A DNA stretch of 64,000 bases from positions 248,001-312,000 of the forward strand of contig JADJJT010000003.1 in assembly GCA_016706405.1 (NCBI GenBank), written 5' to 3'. Shown here piece after piece: positions 9,815 through 19,026 of the stretch. A program made the position numbers and the translations under genes. The notes beneath the pieces were generated by a model, which saw only the letters and a list, made by a program, of their open reading frames with translations, was not told where the DNA came from and did no database searches. How positions within the stretch are numbered: the stretch's first letter is position 1; every line of letters begins with the position of its first letter. The stretch is from Sphingobacteriales bacterium (GTDB lineage: Bacteria > Bacteroidota > Bacteroidia > Chitinophagales > UBA2359).

Positions 9815-11668
9815 TTACTTTTTATTTTTTTCTTCGTTTGCGCGTTTTTGAGCTTCTTGCGCTTGCTCTAACATTTCGGCCCAGCGTTGTTGAAACTTAC
9901 TTTGTTTAATGGGTTTGGCTTTGTTTTCCTGCATTTGTGCATGAAGTGCTTTTTCGTCAATAAAAAAGCGTTTAATAGCGGCTTGTTGGCCAAAAGTAAT
10001 CATATTTGAAACAAAAAAGTAGAGCGACAATCCGGAAGAAACATTATTAAAAAAGAACAACATCATTATAGGAAAAACCACTTGCATTATTTTCATTTGC
10101 GTTTGCATTTCGGGCGATGACATTGAAGTTGAATTGTTCAATTTCATGTAAAAATAGTTGCTCGTTGCCGAAAGCAGGCAAAACAAACTTATGTGCGCGC
10201 CATAAAAAGGTATATTAAATGGCAGGTTAACAACTGCATCGTATGTACTAAGGTCGTTTGCCCATAAAAACGATTGCTGTCGCAGTTCAACCGAGGTTGG
10301 AAAAAACCGGTACATGGCTATCCAAATAGGCATTTGCAAAAGTTGAGGCAAACATCCGCCTAATGGATTTACGCCTGCTTTGCTGTATAATTTCATCATT
10401 TCTTGCTGAACCCGTTGTTGGTCATCCGGATGTTTAGCCCTAATTTCTTCAATTTCGGGTTTTAGCACATTCATTTTGGCAAAACTCTTATAGCTGCGGT
10501 AAGTTAAGGGCATTAACACCATTTTAACAATAAGCGTAAGCAAAATAATAATAATGCCAAAACTGCCAATAAATTTGCTCAGCAAGTTAAATATTGGTAT
10601 CACCACCCATTTGTTAATCCAGCCAAAAATACCCCAGCCTAAATACAGAATGTCTTCTAACTCATTGTCAAATTTTTTAAGTACCTCGTACTTGTTTGGC
10701 CCAATATACCACTGCATAGGCAAGTTATACGAAGCTGATGGCTGATAACTAAAGGCCAAATTGGCATTGGCAATGGCTACATTTCGGCTGCTGTCGTTGT
10801 CTGGCAGGTATTTAAGGTCTAAATTGCCGTTATCGAAGCCATTTGCTGGCATAATGGTAGTATTAAAAAACTGTTGGGTAAAAGAAACCCAAGCTAATTT
10901 TTCGTTTGTGCTTACCGAGCCATCTTTGCCCGCCGACACGTAAGTAACATCGTCATTGGCAGGTTTGTAGTTTATTATAGTATGCGTTTTTTCTTGAACG
11001 GGCTCTTTTTCTAAATGCCGCAATGCCTGCCCCCACATAAGCCGAATGGGGGTATTGGTGGGCATAGAATTTTCAAAACCGGTTAAAGCAAAATTATAGT
11101 TTACCAAATAAGGGTTTTGAGTATCTAAAGTGTACGACTGCTCAATAAAACGCTGCTTTGTGGAGTCAGAATATAGCCTGAATACTAATTTTTGATTCGT
11201 TTTTTCGGCTACTTCAAAAATATACTGTTGGGTGCGCACTAATCCGGATCCGGAACTAAACTCGTAATTAAAAACACTCTGTTGGGCGTCATTTAAAACA
11301 AGCGGCTGATTATCGAAGGTAGCAAATTTTTTCAACTGGCTCGACAACAAACGTCCGCCCTGGGTCGAAAAATCTAATTTAATCGCTTCATTTTCTAATG
11401 TTATATTGGTGGCAGTTTTTCCTTCTGAGCTGGGGAAAACGCCATTCGCCGCTGCTGGCTGGTTTAATTGCACGGCTAAACTTGCAGGTGAACTGTTTGT
11501 ATTTGCCCCTGTTTGTGCTGTACCTAAGGTAGCCACAGATGTATCGGCTGTAGTTGTAGCTGTTTCAGCGGTGGCCTTTGGTTTGGGTTTTTCAACTAAT
11601 AGACTATAAGCAAAAAATAAAGCGGCTATTAGCACCAAAGCTAATATAGTGTTTTTATCTCCGGTCAT
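9815..11668 (-). CDS. yidC: Membrane protein insertase YidC
   Basis: Inserts and folds inner-membrane proteins, alone or with SecYEG. The 617-residue length fits the Gram-negative type: an N-terminal TM anchor (ILALVLIAALFFAYSLLV, residues 7-24), a large periplasmic beta domain (about 75-350), and the conserved five-TM core from about 365 (GIIIILLTLIVKMVLMPLTY, then PLGGCLPQLLQMPIWIAMY). The C-terminus is rich in Lys/Gln, as is usual. Divergent from the DUF4258 gene at 11774. A TAATTTTG box on the minus strand at 11747-11740 may be its -7 element, although no clear -33 TTTG accompanies it. Confidence 0.97.
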   Translation of the reverse strand: MTGDKNTILALVLIAALFFAYSLLVEKPKPKATAETATTTADTSVATLGTAQTGANTNSSPASLAVQLNQPAAANGVFPSSEGKTATNITLENEAIKLDFSTQGGRLLSSQLKKFATFDNQPLVLNDAQQSVFNYEFSSGSGLVRTQQYIFEVAEKTNQKLVFRLYSDSTKQRFIEQSYTLDTQNPYLVNYNFALTGFENSMPTNTPIRLMWGQALRHLEKEPVQEKTHTIINYKPANDDVTYVSAGKDGSVSTNEKLAWVSFTQQFFNTTIMPANGFDNGNLDLKYLPDNDSSRNVAIANANLAFSYQPSASYNLPMQWYIGPNKYEVLKKFDNELEDILYLGWGIFGWINKWVVIPIFNLLSKFIGSFGIIIILLTLIVKMVLMPLTYRSYKSFAKMNVLKPEIEEIRAKHPDDQQRVQQEMMKLYSKAGVNPLGGCLPQLLQMPIWIAMYRFFPTSVELRQQSFLWANDLSTYDAVVNLPFNIPFYGAHISLFCLLSATSNYFYMKLNNSTSMSSPEMQTQMKIMQVVFPIMMLFFFNNVSSGLSLYFFVSNMITFGQQAAIKRFFIDEKALHAQMQENKAKPIKQSKFQQRWAEMLEQAQEAQKRANEEKNKK

Positions 11669-11773
11669 TTAAGTAGTAATAATTCAACAAAAATATCGTT
11701 TTGTAAGGGCTATTATGCTTTAAAACTATAAACAAGCCGCAAAATTAAGAAATCTACTCGTACCTTTGCACTT

Positions 11774-12289
11774 ATGAAACGAATTTACTTGGTTTATATC
11801 CTTATTGGATGGTTAATTTGCAGTTTCTTAGTCTCTAAGTGCCGGAATTCGGGCAATAAGCAGCCTAAAACCAGTAAAACCGAACAAACATCAAATAATA
11901 AGGAGAACCAACCAAACAATGGCACCAACAACCAAAACAGGGGTAGCGATAACGAAACACCGCCAGCAGCGCCGCCAAACGCAAAACCCGGTACAGACGA
12001 ATATATTTTATACAGTTTACGAACCAATAAGCTAATTTATACCGACCATGCACGTTGCCGTATGGATTGCCGACATATTACGGAAAAAGAAGTTAAAGAA
12101 ATACTCGGTATTGGTAAAATTAACCACACAAAAAGTCACCCTGATGATTTACCCTGCCCCAGCTATGCCATTGAAGGCAAAACCAGCAGCAACAAAGAAG
12201 TTCGCTTTGTTTTTGCCCTTTGCGAAGAAACTACAAAAGTGGTAACGGTCATTCAATTAAAAAAAGAGTTTAAATGCAACTGCGATTAA
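11774..12289 (+). CDS. DUF4258-domain exported or membrane-anchored protein
   Basis: The 171-residue protein has an N-terminal hydrophobic segment (residues 4-20, YLVYILIGWLICSFLV) followed by Cys24, an imperfect lipobox. Residues 25-75 are a polar Asn/Gln/Pro-rich spacer. The C-terminal half is a DUF4258-like domain: TDHARCRMDCRHITEKEVKEI around residues 92-112, then VRFVFALCEETTKVVTVIQL. DUF4258 folds resemble toxin-like RelE/BrnT barrels, but here the domain is exported and no antitoxin is adjacent, so a toxin role is unlikely. Several Cys residues (for example KCNC at the end) may pair. A TACCTTTG box at 11761-11768 would start transcription close to the ATG, so the message may be nearly leaderless. 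Confidence 0.65.
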   Translation: MKRIYLVYILIGWLICSFLVSKCRNSGNKQPKTSKTEQTSNNKENQPNNGTNNQNRGSDNETPPAAPPNAKPGTDEYILYSLRTNKLIYTDHARCRMDCRHITEKEVKEILGIGKINHTKSHPDDLPCPSYAIEGKTSSNKEVRFVFALCEETTKVVTVIQLKKEFKCNCD

Positions 12290-12386
12290 TAATTGGAGAC
12301 AGTTTTGAAGTAAAAAAATTTGATGTCTTCTTTTGGTTTTAAACGCAATAAAAAAACAATCATATAACTAACAACACGATAAAAAA

Positions 12387-13079
12387 ATGAAAAAAGTAGT
12401 AAACAATGCCCAGCAAGCTATTGAAGGAATTGCCAACGGCATGACTATAGCCTTAGGCGGATTTGGACTTTGCGGGATACCCGAAAATAGCATTGCCGCC
12501 TTAGTTGAGTTAGGGGTTAAAGACCTCACATGCATATCAAACAACGCAGGTGTTGACGATTTTGGCTTGGGTTTATTGCTGCATCGCAGGCAAATTCGCA
12601 AAATGATATCGAGTTATGTGGGCGAAAATGCCGAGTTTGAAAGGCAGGTTTTATCGGGCGAGTTAGAAGTAGAGTTAAATCCACAAGGCACACTTGCCGA
12701 ACGCATTAGGGCCGGAGGTGCTGGAATTCCCGCATTTTACACTCCCACCGGATATGGCACCGAAGTAGCAATAGGCAAAGAAACCCGCTTGTTTGACGAC
12801 CGGATGTTTGTGCTGGAAAAAGCACTAATTGCCGATTTTGCCATAGTAAAAGCATGGCGCGGCGACACCTCGGGCAATTTAATTTTTAGAGCAACTGCCC
12901 GTAATTTTAACCCCTTAATTGCAACCTGTGGCAAAATTACCATCGCCGAGGTTGAAGAATTAGTGCCAACAGGAGAACTTGACCCTAATCAAATTCATAC
13001 ACCCGGCATTTTTGTACAACGAATTTTTCAAGGGGTGAACTACCAAAAGCGAATAGAGCAAAGAACCATCCGGAAGTAA
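12387..13079 (+). CDS. scoA: Succinyl-CoA:3-ketoacid CoA-transferase subunit A-like
   Basis: Alpha subunit of a class I CoA-transferase, which normally pairs with a beta subunit to move CoA between succinyl-CoA and acetoacetate. The signature GGFGLCGIPEN lies at residues 24-34, followed by the conserved SNNAGVDDFGLG and the GTLAERIRAGGAGIPAFYTPTG block. The 230-residue length is complete for subunit A. The beta subunit, which carries the catalytic Glu, is usually encoded immediately downstream, but the next gene at 13213 is an unrelated thioredoxin-like protein. Either scoB is elsewhere or this locus has been rearranged. Confidence 0.9.
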   Translation: MKKVVNNAQQAIEGIANGMTIALGGFGLCGIPENSIAALVELGVKDLTCISNNAGVDDFGLGLLLHRRQIRKMISSYVGENAEFERQVLSGELEVELNPQGTLAERIRAGGAGIPAFYTPTGYGTEVAIGKETRLFDDRMFVLEKALIADFAIVKAWRGDTSGNLIFRATARNFNPLIATCGKITIAEVEELVPTGELDPNQIHTPGIFVQRIFQGVNYQKRIEQRTIRK

Positions 13080-13212
13080 TATATTTATAAGTTAAAGCCC
13101 AATCAAAATTTTTTCTTCTTTAGCTTAATTTCTTTTTCTCGCGTACATTCAATTAATTGGATTTAGCTTATGCCTGCAACTCTACATTTACAAACTTTAA
13201 ACGCTTAAAAAA

Positions 13213-14658
13213 ATGCAAACATTTTTTTTAAAATTAGTTTGTTGTTTCAGCATTTATTGTTTGTTTTTAAGCCACCACTTGGCTTTCGGTCAAAATGCAA
13301 TGATATTAAACGGAACGATAAAAAATTTTGACTACGAAAGCGCATTGGGGCAAAAAACAATCAGTATTTTTATTGACAATTTGCTTGCCGATAGCGAAGG
13401 GGCCTATATAACCCCCAATAACAACGGGCAATTTGCCATAGAAGTTAGTTTACCCAAACCCGGCCCTTTTATTTTGCGGTTTGCAAATATGCAGTTTGTG
13501 CTGCTGCTACAGCCTGGGAAAAATTTATACCTCGAATTTGACGCCAACAACCCACTGCAAAGTTTGAGTTTTGGGGGTGAATTAGCCAACGACCACTGGT
13601 TTTTAAAAGCATACACCCAAACGTTTAATAAAGAAGTTTTAGATGCCCAAACCAAAGCATTGATAGACGAAAAAATGAGTTGGCCAGTGTATAACAGTTT
13701 TTGCGAACGGCAAATATTTAAAGAATATGAATTTGTAGAAAATTTTAAAACAAATAACCACCTTTCGGAAGCTATGATGGCCTATATTGATTATGAAATT
13801 AAATATCAGTGGGCGTTCCGGAAAATGCAATACTTTTTTTCCTCAGCTAACGCCCTAAGCGATGGTTATATCGAATTATTTAGTCAATACCAAAACCTTA
13901 ACGATACCGAGGCGTTAGTATCAAGTAAGTATAAGTATTTTTTATATCAAAACCTTTATCAAACACTTTTGCGCACCAACCCCGATGCCATTGAAAGAAG
14001 CCGCAACGGTTTAACATATTGGCAAATTGAAGGCTATGATTTAGCCAAAAAGATATACAAAGGAAAATGCCTTGAATATATTGCGGCACGGCTAATTATT
14101 GATTTATTGAAAGAGGGGTCTCCCGAAGCAGTCAGTATTTTTGACGACTATAAAGATTATGCCACCGATGTGCTTATTTTAAATTTACTTGAAGACCGCT
14201 ACAAACGTTATGCACAGCGCGAGTGCCAAATTCCACCCAACACCAATTTGAATATAATTGCCGAATCAGACAATACTACATTTACCGACATACTAAACAA
14301 ATACCGCGGGAAAGTAATATACGCTACTTTTTGGTCAACATGGTGCCATGTTTGCCGCGAACATCTTGAATACGCCCGTAAATTACAGTCGCGTTTTGAT
14401 TCAACTCAAGTCGTATTTGTTTATTTCTCGCGCGATAACGTAGCTGCCAACTGGCAAAAAGAAATTAGTTGCAACAAAATTGCGGGTGAACACTATCTCA
14501 TAAACACACAATTAATGAATGCCGCATATATGGATTGGAATTTTGTAACGCAGCCAAAATATTTGTTGTTTGATGCAAATGGCCAATTAGTAAGTATTGA
14601 CGCACCCAGCCCCGAAGATGCCCAATTAGAAAAATTAATAAGAAGCTTTTTACCTTAG
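13213..14658 (+). CDS. Exported TlpA/thioredoxin-like protein
   Basis: The 481-residue protein has a signal peptide (residues 1-26, ending HHLAFGQ). The first 340 residues form an N-terminal region typical of Bacteroidota TlpA-like proteins, starting with a DUF4369-like beta domain (NGTIKNFDYES, GPFILRFANMQFVLLL) and continuing with alpha-helical segments. The thioredoxin domain occupies about 350-481: YATFWSTWCHVCREH carries the CxxC pair (Cys-His-Val-Cys), followed by VVFVYFSRDN and a TQPKYLLFDANGQ strand with the cis-Pro. It is probably a periplasmic disulfide or quinone-linked reductant; the partner is unknown. It follows scoA by 133 bp and may be independent of it. Confidence 0.85.
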   Translation: MQTFFLKLVCCFSIYCLFLSHHLAFGQNAMILNGTIKNFDYESALGQKTISIFIDNLLADSEGAYITPNNNGQFAIEVSLPKPGPFILRFANMQFVLLLQPGKNLYLEFDANNPLQSLSFGGELANDHWFLKAYTQTFNKEVLDAQTKALIDEKMSWPVYNSFCERQIFKEYEFVENFKTNNHLSEAMMAYIDYEIKYQWAFRKMQYFFSSANALSDGYIELFSQYQNLNDTEALVSSKYKYFLYQNLYQTLLRTNPDAIERSRNGLTYWQIEGYDLAKKIYKGKCLEYIAARLIIDLLKEGSPEAVSIFDDYKDYATDVLILNLLEDRYKRYAQRECQIPPNTNLNIIAESDNTTFTDILNKYRGKVIYATFWSTWCHVCREHLEYARKLQSRFDSTQVVFVYFSRDNVAANWQKEISCNKIAGEHYLINTQLMNAAYMDWNFVTQPKYLLFDANGQLVSIDAPSPEDAQLEKLIRSFLP

Positions 14659-14712
14659 TTTTTTGAAGCAATATTTATTTTTTTTTAATCTATAAATTAA
14701 CCATACAATTTA

Positions 14713-15618
14713 TTGCTATATTTGTTTCTCTCTATTGTTTGTAGCGCCTTGTTAATTGCCCTTTTTAAGTTTTTTGAGCGCTACAATATAAAGTTGATAC
14801 CCGTCATAACAGTAAACTTTGTTACTTGTTTAATATGTGGATGGTTAGTAATGTCAAACAAGATGGCCACAGACGGAGGATACATTTGGCAACGTCCTTG
14901 GTTCTCTTCAGTTTTGGCTTTGGGCATCCTTTTTATTTCCGGAATTAGATTGGTTGGAATTTGTACCCAGCAAAACGGGGTTGCCACTGCCGCAATTGCC
15001 CAAAAAGCATCGCTAATTATGCCAGTTACAGCGGGTTTATTATGGTTTAACGACAATTTTACCTGGTTAAAATTATTTGGAATTATTTTGGCTATTGTGG
15101 CTATTGTTTTAACCTCCTTACCCCCGCCACAAAAAAATATAAATTCGTCTTCCCCCAGCCAAGGCAAAACAAATATTACGTTTAACTGGAAACTACCCTT
15201 GTTAGTATTAGTTGTTTCGGGCACTAGCGAGGTTATTTTTAAATATACACAAGCTAACTATTTGCAGCCAAACGAAAACGCAATTTTTACAACTTGCATT
15301 TTTGCCGTAGCTGCCATTATTGGCGTGGTATGGTTCTTTTACTTGAAGGTAAAAAAGCAAATTTCGCTTGCCTGGGCTGATGTGGCTGGTGGAATTTTGT
15401 TGGGAGTGCCTAATTACTTTTCGGTATATTTCTTTGTTCGGGCGTTACAAACAACCGGATTTGAGGCATCAGTATTTTTTCCTGTTTTAAATATTGGGGT
15501 AGTGTTAACCGCTGCTGCTATTGCCGCCCTGGTGTTTAAAGAGCATTTTTATAGGCAAAAAATAGCCGGATTAATTTTGGCTGTTATGGCTATTGCTTTG
15601 CTCCTTTTGGGTCGGTAA
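14713..15618 (+). CDS. EamA/DMT-family transporter
   Basis: A 301-residue integral membrane protein with about ten hydrophobic helices arranged as two EamA repeats; the central cytoplasmic loop is near residues 136-155 (PPPQKNINSSSPSQ). The substrate is unknown; the superfamily exports metabolites such as amino acids. The TTG start at 14713 is chosen because the first helix (LYLFLSIVCSALLIALFKFF) begins there and an in-frame stop lies at 14698. A TATATTTG box at 14717-14724 overlaps the first codons and is probably chance. An IS5-family element has landed 7 bp after the stop codon without disrupting the gene. Confidence 0.88.
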   Translation: MLYLFLSIVCSALLIALFKFFERYNIKLIPVITVNFVTCLICGWLVMSNKMATDGGYIWQRPWFSSVLALGILFISGIRLVGICTQQNGVATAAIAQKASLIMPVTAGLLWFNDNFTWLKLFGIILAIVAIVLTSLPPPQKNINSSSPSQGKTNITFNWKLPLLVLVVSGTSEVIFKYTQANYLQPNENAIFTTCIFAVAAIIGVVWFFYLKVKKQISLAWADVAGGILLGVPNYFSVYFFVRALQTTGFEASVFFPVLNIGVVLTAAAIAALVFKEHFYRQKIAGLILAVMAIALLLLGR

Positions 15619-15625
15619 ACATTTA

Positions 15626-16555
15626 GAGACTGTCTAAAAATTAAAAATTGGCATGCCAGTCCTAAAAATTGATAGGAAAAAAGTTATTAAAAGAGATGTG
15701 AATAAAAGACTATCAGTTTGACGTTTAAATAATAATTCATAGCTTTATGAAAATCAAACACATAAAGTAAAATGAAAACCTACCCAAGCAGTCTCACCGA
15801 TAGTCAATGGAGTGCAATATTAGGCATTTTAGACGACAAACGGAAACGAAAACACAGTTTAAGAGAAATTTTTAATGCGCTGTTCTATTTGCTTAAAACT
15901 GGCTGTCAATGGCGCATGCTGCCGTTCCATTTTCCGTCATGGAAGCTTGTTTACTACTATTTTACCAAGTGGAAGAAGGATGGGACGATAGAACTCATCC
16001 ATGAAATACTCAGGGATAAGACTCGAAAGCAAGCAGGCAGGGCTTCATCGCCAAGTGTTGGTATAATTGATAGCCAGAGCGTAAAGACAACAAGCGTCGG
16101 AGGCTTGTGCAGAGGGATTGACGGGGGTAAAAAAGTTAAAGGCAGAAAGCGGCATATTATTGTAGATACAATGGGACTACTTTTAGCGGTTGTGGTTCAT
16201 GCGGCAAATGAGCATGACAGTAAATCAGCCCCAATGGTTATAGCTGACCTCAGAGGCAGGTTTTGCAGATTGGTAAAGATAGTAGCTGATGGCGGGTATA
16301 GAGGCGAGTTAATTGAAAATACCCGCAAAACGTTTGGGTGGGTGGTTGAGGTTGTAAGTAGATCGAATACAGCCTCGAAATTCGAAGTATTGCCAAAAAA
16401 GATGGATTGTTGAAAGAACTTTTGCATTGCTCGAAAGCTATCGAAGATTGAGTAAAGACTTTGAGTTCCAAACCGAAACGAGCCAGACAATGATCCAACT
16501 TGCCATGATAAAATTGATGCTTAATAGAATTAGAAAATAAAATTTAGACAGGCTC
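15626..16555 (+). mobile_element. IS5-family insertion sequence, copy 1 (930 bp)
   Basis: The element is bounded by imperfect inverted repeats: GAGACTGTCTAAAAATT on the left and the complement of AAAATTTAGACAGGCTC on the right. It is flanked by a TTA target duplication (15623-15625 and 16556-16558), as expected for IS5/IS427-like elements. It carries one transposase gene with about 145 bp of non-coding left end. A second copy at 48506-49435 differs at only four positions by eye, which points to recent transposition. No TCCGGA site occurs inside it. Confidence 0.93.
15772..16540 (+). pseudogene. IS5-family transposase, frameshifted near the 3' end
   Basis: The DDE transposase is intact for 213 codons and then stops prematurely. 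It has an N-terminal DUF4096-type region (LTDSQWSAILGIL, GCQWRMLPFHFPSWKLVYYYF), the first catalytic Asp in IIDSQSVKTT, and the second in VADGGYRGEL. At 16394-16399 the run is six A instead of five, so the reading passes into KKMDC and a stop at 16413. The sister copy reads KRWIVERTFAWLES there, which includes the catalytic Glu. A further G-to-T change turns the Trp codon into Leu. The original frame would end at 16540 and give 255 residues. As it stands the protein lacks the catalytic Glu and should be inactive. Confidence 0.9.
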
Positions 16556-16576
16556 TTAACAAATAGACCCTAATTA

Positions 16577-16610
16577 AAAAAACGCCAAAAGTCTAAACTT
16601 TCGGCGTTTT
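16577..16610 (-). terminator. Bidirectional rho-independent terminator
   Basis: The arms AAAACGCC-AAAGT and ACTTT-GGCGTTTT pair around a CTAA loop, with one A/C mismatch. On the minus strand the stem is followed by a run of seven T, suiting the PDZ gene that ends at 16689. On the plus strand a TTTT tail could also stop transcription coming out of the IS. Confidence 0.75.
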
Positions 16611-16688
16611 AATCAAAAAAAATCACTAAATCCTTGTTACACAATATACGCTTATGAGGACATAAATATTGTGCCAGTTCTAATTTTT

Positions 16689-18752
16689 TTATTGCAAAAC
16701 TATTTTTTTATGTAAACATTTATCGTTCAACCGCACTTGCAAAACATAAACACCCGAGGGTTGATTGCTCACATCAACTAAATGCTTGTAAGCACCCGAA
16801 AAGTCATTAATTTGTTCGTTGTAAGCTGTATTTCCGGCTAAATCATAAATACGAACATCTAATTTGCCGCGTTCCGAAGCCTCAAAGCTCAATTCGAATT
16901 TGCCATCGCTGGGGTTTGGCGAGAACAATAGATTTGTTATTTCCGGAAGATCCGTTTTGGGCAATGTAAAACCTTTTTCACTCATGTTTGCTTCATCTTC
17001 TTTTGTTAAATCGGCCACTCTAACATCTTTCCGGAGGATGATAATAGTATTGCGCTTGGTTTTGTTTCCTAACTCATTGTTACCATCATAGCCGTCAATA
17101 TTAATATCAATATCTAAGTTTTTGAGTTCATTTTTTAGGTTTTCCATTTCTTGTTTTAGCTCGGGCGACATATTTTCAAAGTTTTTACCCCACTGTTCAG
17201 CCCACTTATCTAATTCCATATTATTAAAATTATCAAAGTTGAAGTCAAATTTTTCAGGCATATTCCAGCCAATTTCTCCTTTAAGCACAGCTTTGGCAGT
17301 TAAGGTTTGCCCGTTGCGTTGGTAGCTTATGGTAATTTCATCGCCAGGTTTATGGGTAGCCAAATTTGCTACTAAATCATCGTAATTATTAAGGGTTTGG
17401 CCGTCAATTGATTTGATGATATCGCCAACCTGTAGGCCGGCAATTTGTGCTGCCCCCTCCTCAACAAGACGGTCAACAACAATTGGTGAAGCCGTTATCT
17501 TGGTGTTGTTTTGGTCATCAGACTCAATATTTACCTCATTTTTTATATACACCCCTAATCGAGCTTTATTATTATTTTTTTTACCGTTGTTCTCCCAATT
17601 TAAGGGCATATCGTTGGGCGAGTAAAACTGCCAATTTTCAGGTGCGGCAGGTGTTTCAATACTAATTTTTGGCGCCAACTCGGCTGCGCTAACCAAAGTA
17701 ATATCAACAGTTTTTGACTCGGTGTTGCGTGTAAAACTCACTTTTACCACATCACCTGGTTTATGGGTAGCTATAATTGTTAATAGGTCGTTGTAGGTTT
17801 TGGTAGGTTTGCCATCAATGGCAGTAATTATATCGCCCACTTCAAGTCCGGCTGCTTTTGCACCGCCTTTATCGTTTAGGGCGGTAATTTGTGGGCCGGC
17901 TTCGGCAGTATTCAGGCTAATGCCCATCCGCGCTGAGTTAGGGTCAACAGGCTCGGGCGCATTGAAAGAATTAATATTGGTTTGTTTTTTATCGCAGCAG
18001 GAATTGCTTGTAAATTCGTTTCCGGAAGCTTTTAAAACAATATCAACCGTTTTTTTATTGCCGTCGCGTTTAAATTGCACCTTAACATTGTCTCCGGGTT
18101 TATGGGCTTTAACAATAGTTTTTACCTCATCGGCAGTGCGCACTTTATCGCCTGCAATTTTTAGCAAAACATCGCCTGCACGTAGTCCGGCGGCATCAGC
18201 GGGTGTGTTGCGCCGTACATCACTAATGCGTACACCTTTTACGTCGCTATTGGTGTTTTCATCGAGTACCACTCCCAAGCGTGCTTCTTTTTGAGCCTCA
18301 TCATTGCCGTTATGATTGCATCCGGGATTAAAATCGCCCGCGCATTTGCCGCCATCTTTCCAAAATTGGCCATCGGGTTTATTAAACATAAATATTTCTT
18401 CGTTAGGCATGTGTCCGGGAAAATTGGGTGGCATTGGTAGTGCATTGTCGGGGGTTTCGGTAATAATCATGACCCTCTTTTCAACGCTATTGCCATTTTG
18501 GGGGCTGTCTTCGGCATCGTCAAAACCATATTGTTTCATTACGGCATCCATATCTATTGCGCCATTTGGAGGCAAGTCAATGGTTTCTTCAACTTCGGTA
18601 ATTTTACCGTCAATATTTTTGTATATTTTAATTTTTGCCTGCCCCTTCCCTACATTTACGGGGGGGGGCGGTGGAGTTGGTAAATTTTGAGCATTAGCTT
18701 CATAAGTTAAACAACTGGCAAAAATGGCCAAAATTAAGAAACGAGTTTGCAT
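16689..18752 (-). CDS. Secreted triple-PDZ protein with T9SS sorting domain
   Basis: The 687-residue protein has a signal peptide (residues 1-21), a Pro-rich stretch (25-33), and three PDZ domains at about 153-245, 275-355 and 395-490. Each PDZ has the carboxylate-binding form RLGV or RMGI and an AAGLxxGD motif (ADAAGLRAGDVLLKI, AKAAGLEVGDIITAI, AQIAGLQVGDIIKSI). No protease catalytic triad is visible, so it is a PDZ scaffold or peptide-binding protein rather than HtrA. The last 85 residues (LLFSPNPSDGKFELSF to HKKIVLQ) are a T9SS type A domain, so it is exported to the surface. It is divergent from a histidine kinase that also has a PDZ domain. A nine-C run near codon 30 could slip. Confidence 0.88.
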   Translation of the reverse strand: MQTRFLILAIFASCLTYEANAQNLPTPPPPPVNVGKGQAKIKIYKNIDGKITEVEETIDLPPNGAIDMDAVMKQYGFDDAEDSPQNGNSVEKRVMIITETPDNALPMPPNFPGHMPNEEIFMFNKPDGQFWKDGGKCAGDFNPGCNHNGNDEAQKEARLGVVLDENTNSDVKGVRISDVRRNTPADAAGLRAGDVLLKIAGDKVRTADEVKTIVKAHKPGDNVKVQFKRDGNKKTVDIVLKASGNEFTSNSCCDKKQTNINSFNAPEPVDPNSARMGISLNTAEAGPQITALNDKGGAKAAGLEVGDIITAIDGKPTKTYNDLLTIIATHKPGDVVKVSFTRNTESKTVDITLVSAAELAPKISIETPAAPENWQFYSPNDMPLNWENNGKKNNNKARLGVYIKNEVNIESDDQNNTKITASPIVVDRLVEEGAAQIAGLQVGDIIKSIDGQTLNNYDDLVANLATHKPGDEITISYQRNGQTLTAKAVLKGEIGWNMPEKFDFNFDNFNNMELDKWAEQWGKNFENMSPELKQEMENLKNELKNLDIDINIDGYDGNNELGNKTKRNTIIILRKDVRVADLTKEDEANMSEKGFTLPKTDLPEITNLLFSPNPSDGKFELSFEASERGKLDVRIYDLAGNTAYNEQINDFSGAYKHLVDVSNQPSGVYVLQVRLNDKCLHKKIVLQ
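18660..18668. repeat. G9/C9 homopolymer tract inside the PDZ gene
   Basis: Nine consecutive G on the plus strand encode the Pro run just after the signal peptide of the 16689-18752 gene. C/G tracts of this length are known slippage hotspots. Loss or gain of one base would truncate the protein before its first PDZ domain. Confidence 0.8.
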
Positions 18753-19026
18753 ATTTTTTATTTAGTTTTGGTTAAGTAATTGGCATTATTAAAACCAATG
18801 CAAAGGTATAGCAGGTTTTAATTGTTAGTTGTTAAAACAGCGTTAAACTGCGTTAAATGAAGTTAAAGATGAGTAGTTTTAAAATCAAATGTGGAACTTT
18901 GCTGTTAAAATCAAATGTTAATTTAACAATTTGACAGCCTTTAACAATCGGAACAAAAATTACTGCAAAAACGATATCTTCCAATTAAATAAAAATACCA
19001 GTGCAGCCAACTACATCAAAGAATTC

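Noticed and set aside
11774..12289. DUF4258 protein considered as a toxin of a toxin-antitoxin pair
   Set aside because: It has an N-terminal membrane or export segment and a long spacer, and no small antitoxin ORF lies beside it.
16390..16413. A AAA AAG in IS copy 1 considered as a programmed -1 frameshift site
   Set aside because: A -1 shift does not restore the catalytic frame; a +1 shift would be needed, and copy 2 has the intact five-A form, so it is treated as a lesion.
18931..19026. N-terminal extension of the PDZ histidine kinase from a TTG start
   Set aside because: The extra 32 residues are polar and precede the natural TM1; ATG 19027 gives a normal membrane-kinase start.
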